From CAURNT01 sp963539215 (GTDB lineage: Bacteria; Fusobacteriota; Fusobacteriia; Fusobacteriales; Leptotrichiaceae): a stretch of 64,000 nt of DNA. This document shows, one piece after another, positions 26,833 to 35,758 of this stretch. A program made the translations under genes and the position numbers. A model generated the notes under the pieces. That model was given only the letters and a program-made list of their open reading frames with translations. It was not told the origin of the DNA and ran no database searches. Where the stretch lies: the NCBI GenBank assembly GCA_963539215.1, contig CAUTJT010000003.1:84498-148497 (forward strand), given 5' to 3'. Each line of letters opens with the position of its first letter. Within the stretch, counting starts at the first letter, position 1.

Positions 26833-27519
26833 CTATCTATATTTTAATAATTTTTCAGCTTCTTTATAATTTTTCATATATAATTCAACATGTCTATAAA
26901 AATTTGTACTATGATTAGGATGTTTTAAATGCGCTAATTCATGTACACAAACATAATCTATTTCAAATAAATTCCTTTTAATCAAATCTATATTTAAAGC
27001 AATTATACTTTTGACACAATTACAATATCCCCATTTACCTTTTATTTGCTTTATAATTAATCTTTTAAAATCTTCCTTCATTATACTTTTCCATTTTTCT
27101 ATTCTATCATTAAATATCTTATTTGCTTCATTAAAATAAAATGTATAAATAATTTTCTTTTTATACTCAAAATTATCATTTAATGTATAAAGTATAAATT
27201 TATTATCCTTAAAAATAATTTTATCAAAACCACTTAATTTAACTTCTAAATTATAGAATTTACCTAAAAATTTAATTTTAGACCCATCAGTATAATCTTC
27301 CTCAAGCTTATTTTTACTATATTCATTTATTTTTTTTATATTTTTATCAATCCAATCTTTTTTTGATAAAATGAATTGCTCTATATAATATTTATCTATA
27401 TTTATAGGAGCTGATATATACACACTTAAATCCGATCTTATTCTTAAATTAATATTCTTTACTTTCTTTCTTTCAACTTCATAACCTAAAATATATTCCA
27501 CTATTCCCATTTTTGACAT
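26833..27519 (-). CDS. YgjP-like zinc metallohydrolase
   Basis: A 228-residue protein of the YgjP/DUF45 (WLM-related) family: RSDLSVYISAP, KGKWGYCN, and the zinc motif VCVHELAHLKHPNHS (HExxH plus a later His). The start is set at ATG 27519, 2 bases after the upstream stop, with GGAG overlapping the end of that gene; the longer frame would overlap it by 26 bases. The function of the family is poorly known (YgjP of enteric bacteria has been linked to nucleotide handling). Sits between ppiB and a small membrane protein. Confidence 0.8.
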   Translation of the reverse strand: MSKMGIVEYILGYEVERKKVKNINLRIRSDLSVYISAPINIDKYYIEQFILSKKDWIDKNIKKINEYSKNKLEEDYTDGSKIKFLGKFYNLEVKLSGFDKIIFKDNKFILYTLNDNFEYKKKIIYTFYFNEANKIFNDRIEKWKSIMKEDFKRLIIKQIKGKWGYCNCVKSIIALNIDLIKRNLFEIDYVCVHELAHLKHPNHSTNFYRHVELYMKNYKEAEKLLKYR

Positions 27520-27520
27520 A

Positions 27521-27964
27521 CTATATATTCTCCATTGAACTTTCAAGAATTTTTAAAACATTAGGTACTATAAACATTGATGAAATTATAAATTGAAAGT
27601 ATATTTGAGGATATGCTATTTTTAATTTTTTTATAAAAAGTAAACTATTTTTTATATTAAGAATAGATACATGCTCATAATAATTATTATCCCCTTTATA
27701 TCTAATAGATATTTGAAGAGACTCCAATACATATACATCTTTTTTTACGCTTAAGTTAGTTTTTAAAACTTTAATTTCTTCTATATCATTAAAATCAAAT
27801 ATTTCTTGAGTTTTAAAAAAAATCCCTTCATTTACAACATTAACTTTAGTGTCATTTATATATATTTTTTCATTTTTTACATTTCTTTTTATATTCCAAG
27901 ATAACAATAATCTATACAAGAAAATAATAATAATAGAAATAATAAAATAACTAATTATTTCCAT
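27521..27964 (-). CDS. small membrane-anchored protein of unknown function
   Basis: A 147-residue protein. Residues 1-20 are a membrane segment (ISYFIISIIIIFLYRLLL) and the rest is a beta-rich soluble part (KIYINDTKVNVVNEGIFF, FNDIEEIKVLKTN) that resembles PH-like domains of bacterial membrane proteins. A weakly hydrophobic C-terminal stretch follows. No family assigned. It overlaps the Nudix stop by 14 bases. Confidence 0.65.
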   Translation of the reverse strand: MEIISYFIISIIIIFLYRLLLSWNIKRNVKNEKIYINDTKVNVVNEGIFFKTQEIFDFNDIEEIKVLKTNLSVKKDVYVLESLQISIRYKGDNNYYEHVSILNIKNSLLFIKKLKIAYPQIYFQFIISSMFIVPNVLKILESSMENI

Positions 27965-28487
27965 TTAATAATTCCTTAAGTTTAGGTAAAAAATATGAAA
28001 TTGAAAATAAAGTTTTTAAATCAGTAACATAATCTTCTACTTTATCAATATCTATCCAATGTGATAATATATCTTCTCCCTCATCAAAATCCTTTTCACC
28101 TGGTAATATTTCATCAGATTTTAAACGAGCTGCATAAAAATAAAGTTTTTCTGTTGTATATCCTGGACTAACCGGTAATCCTTCTTTATACTCTATAAAG
28201 TCAACTACATCTTCAAATAAATACCCTGTTTCTTCTTTCAATTCTCTTTTAACTGCATTTAATGGTTCTTCTCCAGGATCTATTAATCCTGCTACATTTT
28301 CAAAAGTATTTCCATCTACTCCTGGTCTATATTGTTCAACTAATAGTACCTTATCTAAAGTTGTATTAAATAAAATTATACATACCGCATCAGATTTATC
28401 TAAATATTCTAATTTAACCCCTGTTGTTGGATGAATTTTAACTTCTCCTTTTAAAAAAACAAATCCCTCTTTTATTGGTTTAGACAT
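27951..28487 (-). CDS. Nudix hydrolase, ADP-ribose pyrophosphatase-like
   Basis: A 178-residue protein with a complete Nudix box (GLIDPGEEPLNAVKRELKEETGY, seen around residues 75-97: GX5EX7REUXEEXGU). The flanking VLLVEQYRPGVDG and PGYTTEKLYFYAA are typical of the NudF/ADP-ribose pyrophosphatase branch, which splits ADP-ribose to AMP and ribose-5-phosphate. The start is ATG 28487 after GGAGGTGATT; the longer frame starts inside that ribosome site. First gene of a four-gene minus operon, from a promoter shared with the ABC-F gene. Confidence 0.88.
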   Translation of the reverse strand: MSKPIKEGFVFLKGEVKIHPTTGVKLEYLDKSDAVCIILFNTTLDKVLLVEQYRPGVDGNTFENVAGLIDPGEEPLNAVKRELKEETGYLFEDVVDFIEYKEGLPVSPGYTTEKLYFYAARLKSDEILPGEKDFDEGEDILSHWIDIDKVEDYVTDLKTLFSISYFLPKLKELLNGNN

Positions 28488-28514
28488 AATAATCACCTCC
28501 AAATATATAAATAT

Positions 28515-28566
28515 ATTTTACAATAATTATCACCAAATTGCAAACAACAAAAAATAATGGTATAAT
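28515..28566. promoter_or_regulatory. divergent promoters sharing one palindromic -35 hexamer
   Basis: TTGCAA at 28538-28543 is its own reverse complement. Rightward it is followed after 17 bases by TATAAT (28561-28566) for the ABC-F gene. Leftward it is followed after 17 bases by TAAAAT (28520-28515) for the Nudix operon. Confidence 0.65.
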
Positions 28567-28597
28567 GGTTTAATATATAAATTTTGAAAGGGGAAAT

Positions 28598-30217
28598 ATG
28601 ATAACTACAAGTAATCTAACAGTACAATTTGGGGGAAGAAAATTATTTGAGGATGTTAACATAAAATTTACAGAGGGAAATTGTTATGGAATTATAGGAG
28701 CAAATGGTGCAGGTAAATCAACTTTTCTTAAAGTAATTACAGGTGAAGTTGAATCTACAAGCGGAGATATTATAATAGATAAAAATAAAAGAGTTTCTTT
28801 TTTAAAACAAGATCACTTTGCATATGAAGAAGAAAAAGTTTTAGATGTAGTAATTATGGGTCACGAAAGACTTTATCAAATAATATTAGAAAAAAATGAA
28901 ATATATTCAAAAACAGAATTTACAGATGAAGATGGTATTAAAATTAGTGAATTAGAGGGTGAATTTGCTGAACTTGATGGTTGGGAAGCTGAAACTAATG
29001 CCGAAAAATTCCTAACAGGTCTAGGAATTTCTCCTGAACTTCATGATAAATATATGAAAGAATTAACTGAGCCAGAAAAAGTTAAAGTTTTACTTGCACA
29101 AAGTTTATTTGGTAATCCTGATATCTTACTTTTAGATGAGCCTACAAATGGATTAGATTTAAAAGCTGTAAATTGGCTTGAAAACTTTATAATGGACTTA
29201 GAAAGTACTACTGTTCTTATCGTTTCACACGATAGACACTTTTTAAATAAAGTTTGTACTCACATAGCTGATATAGACTATGGTAAAATTAAACTATTTG
29301 TTGGAAACTATAATTTCTGGTATGAATCTTCTCAATTAATGCAAGAATTATTGAGAAATCAAAATAAAAAAATTGAACAAAAAAGAAAAGAATTGCAAGA
29401 ATTCATTGCTAGATTCTCTGCAAATGCATCTAAATCTAAGCAAGCTACAAGTAGAAAAAAACAATTAGAAAAATTACAACTTGAAGATATGCAAGTATCT
29501 AATAGAAAATACCCATATGTTGATTTTAAACCTGAAAGAGAAGCTGGTAATAATATGCTTAAGGTTGAAAACTTGAGTAAAACTGTTGATGGTGAACTTG
29601 TTTTAGATAATATAAGCTTTACTATAAATACAGGTGATAAGGTTGCTATACTTTCAAGAAACGATATAGCCAAAACTACTCTATTCCAAATATTAGCTGG
29701 TGAATTAGAAGCTGATAGTGGAACTTATGAATGGGGAATGACTACTACTCAAAGTTACTTCCCTAAAGATAATAGTCAATATTTCGAAGATATTAAATTA
29801 TCTTTAATAGATTGGTTAAGACAATATTCTACTGATCAACACGAAGAATATGTAAGAGGTTTTTTAGGACGTATGCTATTTTCTGGTGATGATGCTCGTA
29901 AAGAAGCTAATGTATTATCAGGAGGAGAAAAAGTTAGATGTATGTTAGCTAAAATGATGTTAAGTGGTGCAAATGTATTATTACTAGATAGTCCTACAGA
30001 TCACTTAGATCTTGAATCTATAACTTCATTAAATAAAGGGTTAACTAAATTCAACGGAACTATATTATTTACAACACATGACCATGAATTTATAGAAACT
30101 GTAGCAAATAAAATAATAGAAATTACACCTAAAGGTTTAATTTATAAAGAAATGGATTTTGATGAATATGTAGAAGATGAAGATTTACAAGAACAGATAA
30201 ATGAAATGTATAGATAA
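28598..30217 (+). CDS. ABC-F family ATPase (YbiT-like)
   Basis: A 539-residue soluble protein with two ABC domains and no membrane segment, as in translation-factor ABC-F proteins that act at the ribosomal E site. Domain 1: Walker A GANGAGKST, Walker B LLLDEPTNGLD. The linker region (about 240-300) is basic and helical. Domain 2: Walker A position LSRNDIAKTT, signature LSGGEKVR, Walker B LLLDSPTDHLD. Oddities: the first signature reads LTEPEKVK instead of LSGGE, and the catalytic Glu of the second Walker B is Ser. Asymmetric sites are known in the YbiT-like branch. AAAGGGG ribosome site. Confidence 0.88.
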   Translation: MITTSNLTVQFGGRKLFEDVNIKFTEGNCYGIIGANGAGKSTFLKVITGEVESTSGDIIIDKNKRVSFLKQDHFAYEEEKVLDVVIMGHERLYQIILEKNEIYSKTEFTDEDGIKISELEGEFAELDGWEAETNAEKFLTGLGISPELHDKYMKELTEPEKVKVLLAQSLFGNPDILLLDEPTNGLDLKAVNWLENFIMDLESTTVLIVSHDRHFLNKVCTHIADIDYGKIKLFVGNYNFWYESSQLMQELLRNQNKKIEQKRKELQEFIARFSANASKSKQATSRKKQLEKLQLEDMQVSNRKYPYVDFKPEREAGNNMLKVENLSKTVDGELVLDNISFTINTGDKVAILSRNDIAKTTLFQILAGELEADSGTYEWGMTTTQSYFPKDNSQYFEDIKLSLIDWLRQYSTDQHEEYVRGFLGRMLFSGDDARKEANVLSGGEKVRCMLAKMMLSGANVLLLDSPTDHLDLESITSLNKGLTKFNGTILFTTHDHEFIETVANKIIEITPKGLIYKEMDFDEYVEDEDLQEQINEMYR

Positions 30218-30218
30218 A

Positions 30219-30249
30219 AAAAACCATAGTCAATTTGACTATGGTTTTT
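30219..30249. terminator. bidirectional terminator
   Basis: A 13-pair stem AAAAACCATAGTC / GACTATGGTTTTT with loop AATTT between the ABC-F gene (+) and ogg2 (-). Confidence 0.9.
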
Positions 30250-30901
30250 ATTTAAATACCTCTCCTGCTTGTTGCGACCAAAAAACTAAATCTAAAGCAT
30301 CCATAGGTATATTTACATATTTTGAATACTCTTTCATTTTTTCTTCTATTTCAAAATATATTTTAGGAGTCAGTGTTTTAGGAATTTCTTTAATTACACC
30401 TAATTCTTTTAAATTTTTAAGTACATGTCTATCTAATATAGCTAAATATCTCCCATAACCTAAATTTCTAAGTACATGAGCTGCTTCTTTAAGTCCCATA
30501 CCTTTTATATTTTTTAATATCCAATTTCTTTTTTCAAAAACATCTCCAATTTCTTTTAGAATATTTTTACTATCTAATTTACCATTTCTTGTCATTAAAT
30601 CTCTAAGTTCAATTAAATATTTTGCTTTATTATTCTTAAATCTAACAACATTTAAATACTCTACAATATCTCTTTCATTTCCTGTATACAACAATCCATT
30701 TGTTTTTAATTTTTCTATCGCAGACCATGCATTACGAGCTTTACTTTGAGGTGTTAAAATACAAAATGCAATTTCAGCAAAATAATCTTTTTCTTCATAA
30801 TCTATAGTTGAAGCATAGCCTTTTATAGCTTCATCAATGTCATTTCTAAATTTTTTATATACTTCATCTATTTCTTTTTGTTTTTCTATACAAATATTCA
30901 T
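30248..30901 (-). CDS. ogg: Ogg2-type 8-oxoguanine DNA glycosylase/AP lyase
   Basis: A 217-residue helix-hairpin-helix glycosylase of the short archaeal-type Ogg2 class. The hairpin KNIKGMGLKEAAHVLRNLGY carries the catalytic Lys (KEAAH), and ILDRHVLKNL carries the catalytic Asp. FCILTPQSKA replaces the usual Q-rich loop of Ogg1. It lacks the extra N-terminal domain of Ogg1. It removes oxidised guanine and nicks the abasic site. GAGAGG ribosome site; promoter TTGAAA - 17 - TAATAT on the minus strand. Confidence 0.88.
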   Translation of the reverse strand: MNICIEKQKEIDEVYKKFRNDIDEAIKGYASTIDYEEKDYFAEIAFCILTPQSKARNAWSAIEKLKTNGLLYTGNERDIVEYLNVVRFKNNKAKYLIELRDLMTRNGKLDSKNILKEIGDVFEKRNWILKNIKGMGLKEAAHVLRNLGYGRYLAILDRHVLKNLKELGVIKEIPKTLTPKIYFEIEEKMKEYSKYVNIPMDALDLVFWSQQAGEVFK

Positions 30902-30984
30902 ATTACCTCTCTTTCATATATATATTAATAGAAATACTAAAATTTTTCAAGCGAATATTTATAGATTTTTATATATATCTATGG

Positions 30985-30990
30985 TATAAT
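30985..30990 (+). promoter_or_regulatory. -10 element of the yajC operon
   Basis: TATAAT with a TG-rich upstream flank; -35 match is weak (TAGATT near 30962). It precedes yajC by 28 bases. Confidence 0.45.
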
Positions 30991-31017
30991 TAAAAATAAT
31001 AAACTCAAGGAGGATAT

Positions 31018-31275
31018 ATGGAATTAATTACTTTTTCAATAATATATATATTAATAATAGCTTTTTTCATAGGATATGCAATATATTCTAATAAAAAAAG
31101 AAAACAAAGAGAAAATAAACTATACGAAGATTTAAAAATAGGTAAAAAAGTTATAACTATTGGTGGTATACATGGAATAATAAATAAAATTGATGACACT
31201 ACTGTAGAGGTTAGAGTTGATGGTAACTTTAAAATAACATTTAATAAAACTGCTATATCAAAGGTTTTAGACTAG
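31018..31275 (+). CDS. yajC: preprotein translocase accessory subunit YajC
   Basis: An 85-residue protein with one N-terminal membrane helix, a Lys/Arg/Glu-rich segment (NKKRKQRENKL) and the YajC core KIGKKVITIGGIHGIINKID. It associates with SecDF-YidC in the inner membrane. AAGGAGG start. It heads a unit with the amidase, an anchored protein and yqeK. Confidence 0.9.
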   Translation: MELITFSIIYILIIAFFIGYAIYSNKKRKQRENKLYEDLKIGKKVITIGGIHGIINKIDDTTVEVRVDGNFKITFNKTAISKVLD

Positions 31276-31284
31276 GTGGTAGAA

Positions 31285-32349
31285 ATGTTTAACTGGTCAA
31301 TAAAAAAAACTGTTTTATCTATATTTATTGCCTTTTCTACTCTAACTAGTGCCGCAGTTCTTAAAGATGTAACTTATATAAACGGAGAATTTACATTAAC
31401 ATTTGATAGTAAAGTTACACCGTCTATAAAAAATGAAACTAATAGTAGCAATAAGATAAAATACAATGTTTCACAAATAGATCTTAAAAATTCTTCTATT
31501 TCACCAGAAGTTTTAAAAAAGATAGATGTAAACGATAAATATTATAAAGATATAATAATAGATAATTTTGATAAAAATTCTATAACTATTCTTACATATT
31601 CTCAATATGGATATAATAGTAAAGTTACATATAATAATAACACAATAAAAATAAGTCAACACTCTACTTACATTCCTAAAAGAATGAGTGGTTTAACAAA
31701 TAAACAATTAGTAATTACACTAGATGCAGGTCATGGTGGTCACGATTCAGGAGCTCGTGGTTTTGGAAGAATGGAAAAAGAAATTGCACTTCAAGTTGTT
31801 CTTAAACTTGCAGAAAATTTAAAAAGAGATCATAATGTTATTCTTACTAGAAAAGATGATACTTTTATTTCTCTAAGTGAAAGACCTCAAATTGGAAATA
31901 GAAATAATACTGATCTTTTTGTAAGTATACACTTAAATGCTGCTAGTAACACAACAGCAAGTGGTGCTGAAATATTCTACTTTTCTAAAGATACTAACCC
32001 ATATGCTGCTAGATTAGTAGCAAATGAAGAAAAAACAGATGATAGTGCTAAAAGAGTTTCATCTGTAAATCAAATATTAGGTGAATTCTTTACAAATAGA
32101 ACTAAAATAAAAAGTGCAAATCTTGCAACTATAATACTTAAAAACTATATAGATTTAACTGGTTTTAAACGTAGAGGTATATTTGGGGCAAATTTTGCAG
32201 TTCTAAGAGGTAGTGAATCTGCTAGCATGTTAATAGAATTAGGATTTATATCTAATGAATCTGATTCTGCTTTCCTTGCAAGTGATCAAGGTCAAGAAAA
32301 AGCTGTAATAGCAATAGCAGATTCAATAAGAGAAAATTTTGAGGAGTAA
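31285..32349 (+). CDS. exported N-acetylmuramoyl-L-alanine amidase
   Basis: A 354-residue protein. A signal sequence (about residues 1-23) is followed by an N-terminal beta-rich region like an AMIN domain and a C-terminal Amidase_3 zinc domain: LDAGHGGHDSGA (His ligand), MEKEIAL (Glu ligand), VSIHLNAA (His ligand) and LIELGFISN (catalytic Glu). It cuts the sugar-peptide bond of peptidoglycan during cell separation. The start is ATG 31285 after AGGTGG; a GTG three codons upstream overlaps that site. Confidence 0.92.
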   Translation: MFNWSIKKTVLSIFIAFSTLTSAAVLKDVTYINGEFTLTFDSKVTPSIKNETNSSNKIKYNVSQIDLKNSSISPEVLKKIDVNDKYYKDIIIDNFDKNSITILTYSQYGYNSKVTYNNNTIKISQHSTYIPKRMSGLTNKQLVITLDAGHGGHDSGARGFGRMEKEIALQVVLKLAENLKRDHNVILTRKDDTFISLSERPQIGNRNNTDLFVSIHLNAASNTTASGAEIFYFSKDTNPYAARLVANEEKTDDSAKRVSSVNQILGEFFTNRTKIKSANLATIILKNYIDLTGFKRRGIFGANFAVLRGSESASMLIELGFISNESDSAFLASDQGQEKAVIAIADSIRENFEE

Positions 32350-32351
32350 AA

Positions 32352-32810
32352 ATGAAAAACAATAAACTTTTAATTTTACTAGTTGGTTTAGCCTCTATTA
32401 GTATTATTTCATATGTAGGTGACTATATATATTATAAGGTACCAAGTTTTAATGATACTATAATAAATTCAGAGGTCGAATCAGAAAATACATTAAATAT
32501 TTATTTATATGATTCTAAAACAAAAGAATATAATATAGAAGAAATAAAAAATAGATCTGCTTCAATAGATGAAGGTGACTATGTTGATGCTATAATTGAT
32601 AATATGAAACTAGAACCTTCTAGCTATAAATTTTTAGCTGCATATAACATAAAAAGAAATTCTAAAAATACTGTAATTATAAAATTAAGTAGATCATTTA
32701 ATAAGTTGCAAAAATCTAAACTTAATGATTTTGTTAACTCTGTAAAAAAAACAATAATAGAAAATTTTGATGGTATAGAAGATATAATAATTGAAGTTGA
32801 TTCTAATTAG
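32352..32810 (+). CDS. membrane-anchored protein, possibly GerMN-like
   Basis: A 152-residue protein with an uncleaved-looking N-terminal membrane anchor (LLILLVGLASISIISYVG). The extracytoplasmic part has LNIYLYDSKTKEYNIEEI and ends in alternating strands and a helix (KSKLNDFVNSVKKTIIENF), a layout like GerMN domains. In related bacteria a GerMN-like gene often sits near an amidase. This is tentative. It starts 2 bases after the amidase stop and is followed by yqeK. Confidence 0.6.
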   Translation: MKNNKLLILLVGLASISIISYVGDYIYYKVPSFNDTIINSEVESENTLNIYLYDSKTKEYNIEEIKNRSASIDEGDYVDAIIDNMKLEPSSYKFLAAYNIKRNSKNTVIIKLSRSFNKLQKSKLNDFVNSVKKTIIENFDGIEDIIIEVDSN

Positions 32811-32819
32811 GGAGTAAAT

Positions 32820-33380
32820 ATGTATAATTATAATGAAATATTAGAAGAATTAAAAATACAACTTAATGAAAGTAGATACAACCATGTTTTAAGAGTTAGA
32901 GATAAGGCTATATATCTCGCAAAAATATATAATGCTCCTATTAAACAAGTTGAAACTGCTGCTCTACTTCATGATATTGCAAAGAATTTCGATAATGAAT
33001 ATGCCTATAATTTAATTGAAGACAAATACAAAAGTATATTTGAAAATGGATTTAAAATTAATCAAATACTACATGGATTTGCAGGAGCTAGTTTCGTTAA
33101 AACTAGATTTAATATAACAGATGAATTAATATTAGACGCAATAAGATATCATACTATAGGTCGTATTAATATGACTATTATAGATAAAATAGTCTATATA
33201 GCAGATGCTATTGAAGATGGACGTGATTATCCACATGTTGATGAATTAAGGAAAATTGCAGATAATAATATAGACAAAGCAATATATACAGAGATTAACT
33301 ATAAGTTAAAGCATCTTATAGATAAGAACTCTCCTATCCATCCTAATACAATAAATTTAAGAAATAGTTTAATAAGATAA
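32820..33380 (+). CDS. yqeK: HD-domain diadenosine-tetraphosphate hydrolase YqeK
   Basis: A 186-residue protein of the YqeK family: RYNHVLRV, the ALLHDIAKN HD motif near residue 50, LHGFAGA, AIRYHTIGR and KIVYIADAIEDGRDYP. Members are symmetrical bis(5'-nucleosyl)-tetraphosphatases that bind iron. Normal length. GGGAG before the start. A terminator hairpin covers its stop codon. Confidence 0.9.
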   Translation: MYNYNEILEELKIQLNESRYNHVLRVRDKAIYLAKIYNAPIKQVETAALLHDIAKNFDNEYAYNLIEDKYKSIFENGFKINQILHGFAGASFVKTRFNITDELILDAIRYHTIGRINMTIIDKIVYIADAIEDGRDYPHVDELRKIADNNIDKAIYTEINYKLKHLIDKNSPIHPNTINLRNSLIR

Positions 33381-33404
33381 AGGACTCTGTCCTTTATCTT
33401 TATA
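33376..33404 (+). terminator. terminator over the yqeK stop
   Basis: Ten-pair stem GATAAAGGAC / GTCCTTTATC with loop TCT, then TTTATAT. The T-run is imperfect, so partial read-through into rnr is likely. Confidence 0.7.
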
Positions 33405-33418
33405 TAGAAAGAGGTAAA

Positions 33419-35275
33419 ATGAAAGGAACTTTCATATCAAGAAATCCAAGATTTGGTTTTGTTAATGCTCAAGATGGTCTAAGTTATATGATTCACTTCA
33501 ATAATTTCAATAACGCATTTGATAAAGACGAAGTTGAAATCGAAATATACGATACCGAAAAATTATTAGCTAGAGTAACTAAAATAATTTCTAGACCAAC
33601 TACTCCATTTCATGGCGTTGTTCAATTCCTAAAAAAAAATAAAGCAATTATTAAAATAAATAGAAGCAATAAAATAGTTATTGCTAAAAGAACTAAAAAT
33701 ACTACTTTAAAACCTAATGATATAGTATCATTTAGAATTGATTACTCTACTTTAAAAAAAGACGATATCTTAGTAAATATCATACATAATTACGGTAATA
33801 TTAATAATTCTAATAATTTATTTTCATCTATATTAGAATCATCTAATATTCCAATTTCTTTTTCAAATGAAGCTAAAAAAGAAGCAATACAAATTAAAAA
33901 AGTTAATATAGATGAAGAATTAAAATATAGAAAAGATTTACGTAAACACGAAACTATAACTATAGATGATATTACAGCTAAAGATTTAGATGATGCTATA
34001 TATTTAGAAAAAAAAGAAGATAAATATATACTATATGTAAGTATAGCTGATGTATCCCACTTTGTTAAAGAAAACTCTACTCTTGATTTTGAAGCTGCTA
34101 AAAGAGGAAATTCAGTATATCTAATAGATAAAGTTATACCTATGCTTCCAAAAAGAATATCAAATAATTTATGTTCCTTAAATCCAAATGAAGATAAATT
34201 ATGTTTTACTGCAAAACTCACATATAATTTAGATGGAAAATTAATTGATACTGATTTTTTCAAATCTATTATAAACTCAAAAAGAAGACTTAATTATGAT
34301 TATGTAAATAAAATATTTGAAGAAAATGAAAGATGTGGAAATGAAATGTTATTTGATATGCTTAATCTTTCTCTTATACTCCGTAAGAAAAAATATAAAA
34401 ATGGTATGATTAATTTTGATATACCAGAAATAAAACCTATATTAAATGATAAAGGTGATATAAATGAAATCAAGATTAGAGAGAATGGTTTAGCACAAAA
34501 TCTTATAGAAGATTTTATGGTAGAAGCTAATTGTGCAGTTGCAGAAAGACTATTTTGGCAAGGAATTCCTGCTATTTATAGAATACATGAAGCTCCTAGT
34601 ATTGATTCACTAAAAGAACTTAATTCAAAATTAAATTTATTAGGATATAACATAAATAATATTTCAGATATTCATCCAGGTAAAATATCTAAAATTATAG
34701 AAAATAGCAAAGATGATGAAAGATCATATTTAATACACAAAACCATACTTAAATCTATGCAAAGAGCTAGATACTCAAATGAGGATAAAGGACATTTTGG
34801 ATTGGCTCTTGATCATTATCTACATTTTACATCTCCAATACGTAGATATTCAGATTTAGTTGTACACAGAATGTTAAATTATTCTATAAAAGCCAAAAAT
34901 ATTAATCTAGAAAAATTAGAAAAAAGAAATCAAGAATTTATATCTATAGCAACTCATATATCTAAAACAGAAAGAACTGCAGAGTTATTAGAAAAAGACT
35001 CAGTTAAAGTCAAATTACTTGACTATATGAAAAAAAATATTAATAAAACTTTTAAAGGATTTATTTCTGGTATAATATCTACAAAAGTTTTCATACAACT
35101 TGAAAACTATATAGAAGTTGTATTTTATGATATTGATAGCAAAAGATACACTATAGAAGATGATAAATTAATTGATAAATATGGTAATAAGTATCATATA
35201 GGGGATAAAATAAATGTAAAAATAACTAAATTAGATTATGATAAACTAGAAATTATTTCGGAGGTTGAATATTAA
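33419..35275 (+). CDS. rnr: ribonuclease R
   Basis: A 618-residue 3'-5' exoribonuclease of the RNase II family. N-terminal cold-shock domains are short. The RNB catalytic domain has the Asp cluster in DITAKDLDDAIYLE near residue 185, and the HFTSPIRRYSDLVVHR signature near residue 465. An S1 domain ends the protein (GFISGIISTKVFIQLE). It lacks the N-terminal helix-turn-helix and the long Lys-rich tail of enterobacterial RNase R. It degrades structured RNA, including mRNAs released by trans-translation. Its stop overlaps the smpB start (TAATG). Confidence 0.93.
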   Translation: MKGTFISRNPRFGFVNAQDGLSYMIHFNNFNNAFDKDEVEIEIYDTEKLLARVTKIISRPTTPFHGVVQFLKKNKAIIKINRSNKIVIAKRTKNTTLKPNDIVSFRIDYSTLKKDDILVNIIHNYGNINNSNNLFSSILESSNIPISFSNEAKKEAIQIKKVNIDEELKYRKDLRKHETITIDDITAKDLDDAIYLEKKEDKYILYVSIADVSHFVKENSTLDFEAAKRGNSVYLIDKVIPMLPKRISNNLCSLNPNEDKLCFTAKLTYNLDGKLIDTDFFKSIINSKRRLNYDYVNKIFEENERCGNEMLFDMLNLSLILRKKKYKNGMINFDIPEIKPILNDKGDINEIKIRENGLAQNLIEDFMVEANCAVAERLFWQGIPAIYRIHEAPSIDSLKELNSKLNLLGYNINNISDIHPGKISKIIENSKDDERSYLIHKTILKSMQRARYSNEDKGHFGLALDHYLHFTSPIRRYSDLVVHRMLNYSIKAKNINLEKLEKRNQEFISIATHISKTERTAELLEKDSVKVKLLDYMKKNINKTFKGFISGIISTKVFIQLENYIEVVFYDIDSKRYTIEDDKLIDKYGNKYHIGDKINVKITKLDYDKLEIISEVEY

Positions 35276-35709
35276 TGCAAATATTAGCTAATAATAAAAA
35301 AGCATATTTTGATTACTTTATTGAAGAAGAATTTGAAGCTGGTATAGAACTAAAAGGAACTGAAGTAAAATCAATAAAAATGACTAAGGTTAGTATAAAA
35401 GAAAGCTTTATCCGTATAATTAAAAATGAACCTTTTATTATGGGAATGTTTGTTTCAAACTACTCTTTTGGTAATATAAATAATGTAAATGAAATTAGAG
35501 TTAGAAAACTACTACTTCATAGAAAAGAAATTAAAAAATTACAAGAAAAATCTAAACTTTTAGGATATACAATAGTTCCATTAAATGTATATAATAAAAA
35601 TGGATTAATAAAAATAAAAATAGGACTTGCACGTGGTAAGAAAAATTATGATAAAAGAGAAAGTATAAAACAAAGAGATCTTAGTAGAGAAATTAGAAAT
35701 AATTATTAA
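35275..35709 (+). CDS. smpB: tmRNA-binding protein SmpB
   Basis: A 144-residue SmpB with the usual features: YFIEEEFEAGIELKGTEVKSIK, RKLLLHRKEIKKL, KIKIGLARGKKNYDKRE and the basic C-terminal tail. It carries tmRNA into stalled ribosomes. GGAGG lies inside the rnr end and the start overlaps the rnr stop by one base. The tmRNA gene is about 660 bases downstream. Confidence 0.97.
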   Translation: MQILANNKKAYFDYFIEEEFEAGIELKGTEVKSIKMTKVSIKESFIRIIKNEPFIMGMFVSNYSFGNINNVNEIRVRKLLLHRKEIKKLQEKSKLLGYTIVPLNVYNKNGLIKIKIGLARGKKNYDKRESIKQRDLSREIRNNY

Positions 35710-35758
35710 AAAAAAGTTGTAAGGTATATAATTTATAAACCTCTACAACTTTTTTAAT
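35708..35758. terminator. bidirectional terminator
   Basis: AAAAAAAGTTGTA (35708-35721) pairs with TACAACTTTTTT (35744-35755); an inner AGG / CCT extends the stem across an AT-rich loop. It separates smpB (+) from the membrane protein gene (-). Confidence 0.75.

Noticed and set aside
30201..30458. Plus-strand frame across the end of ogg2
   Set aside because: It spans a strong bidirectional terminator and is antisense to the Ogg2 helix-hairpin-helix gene.
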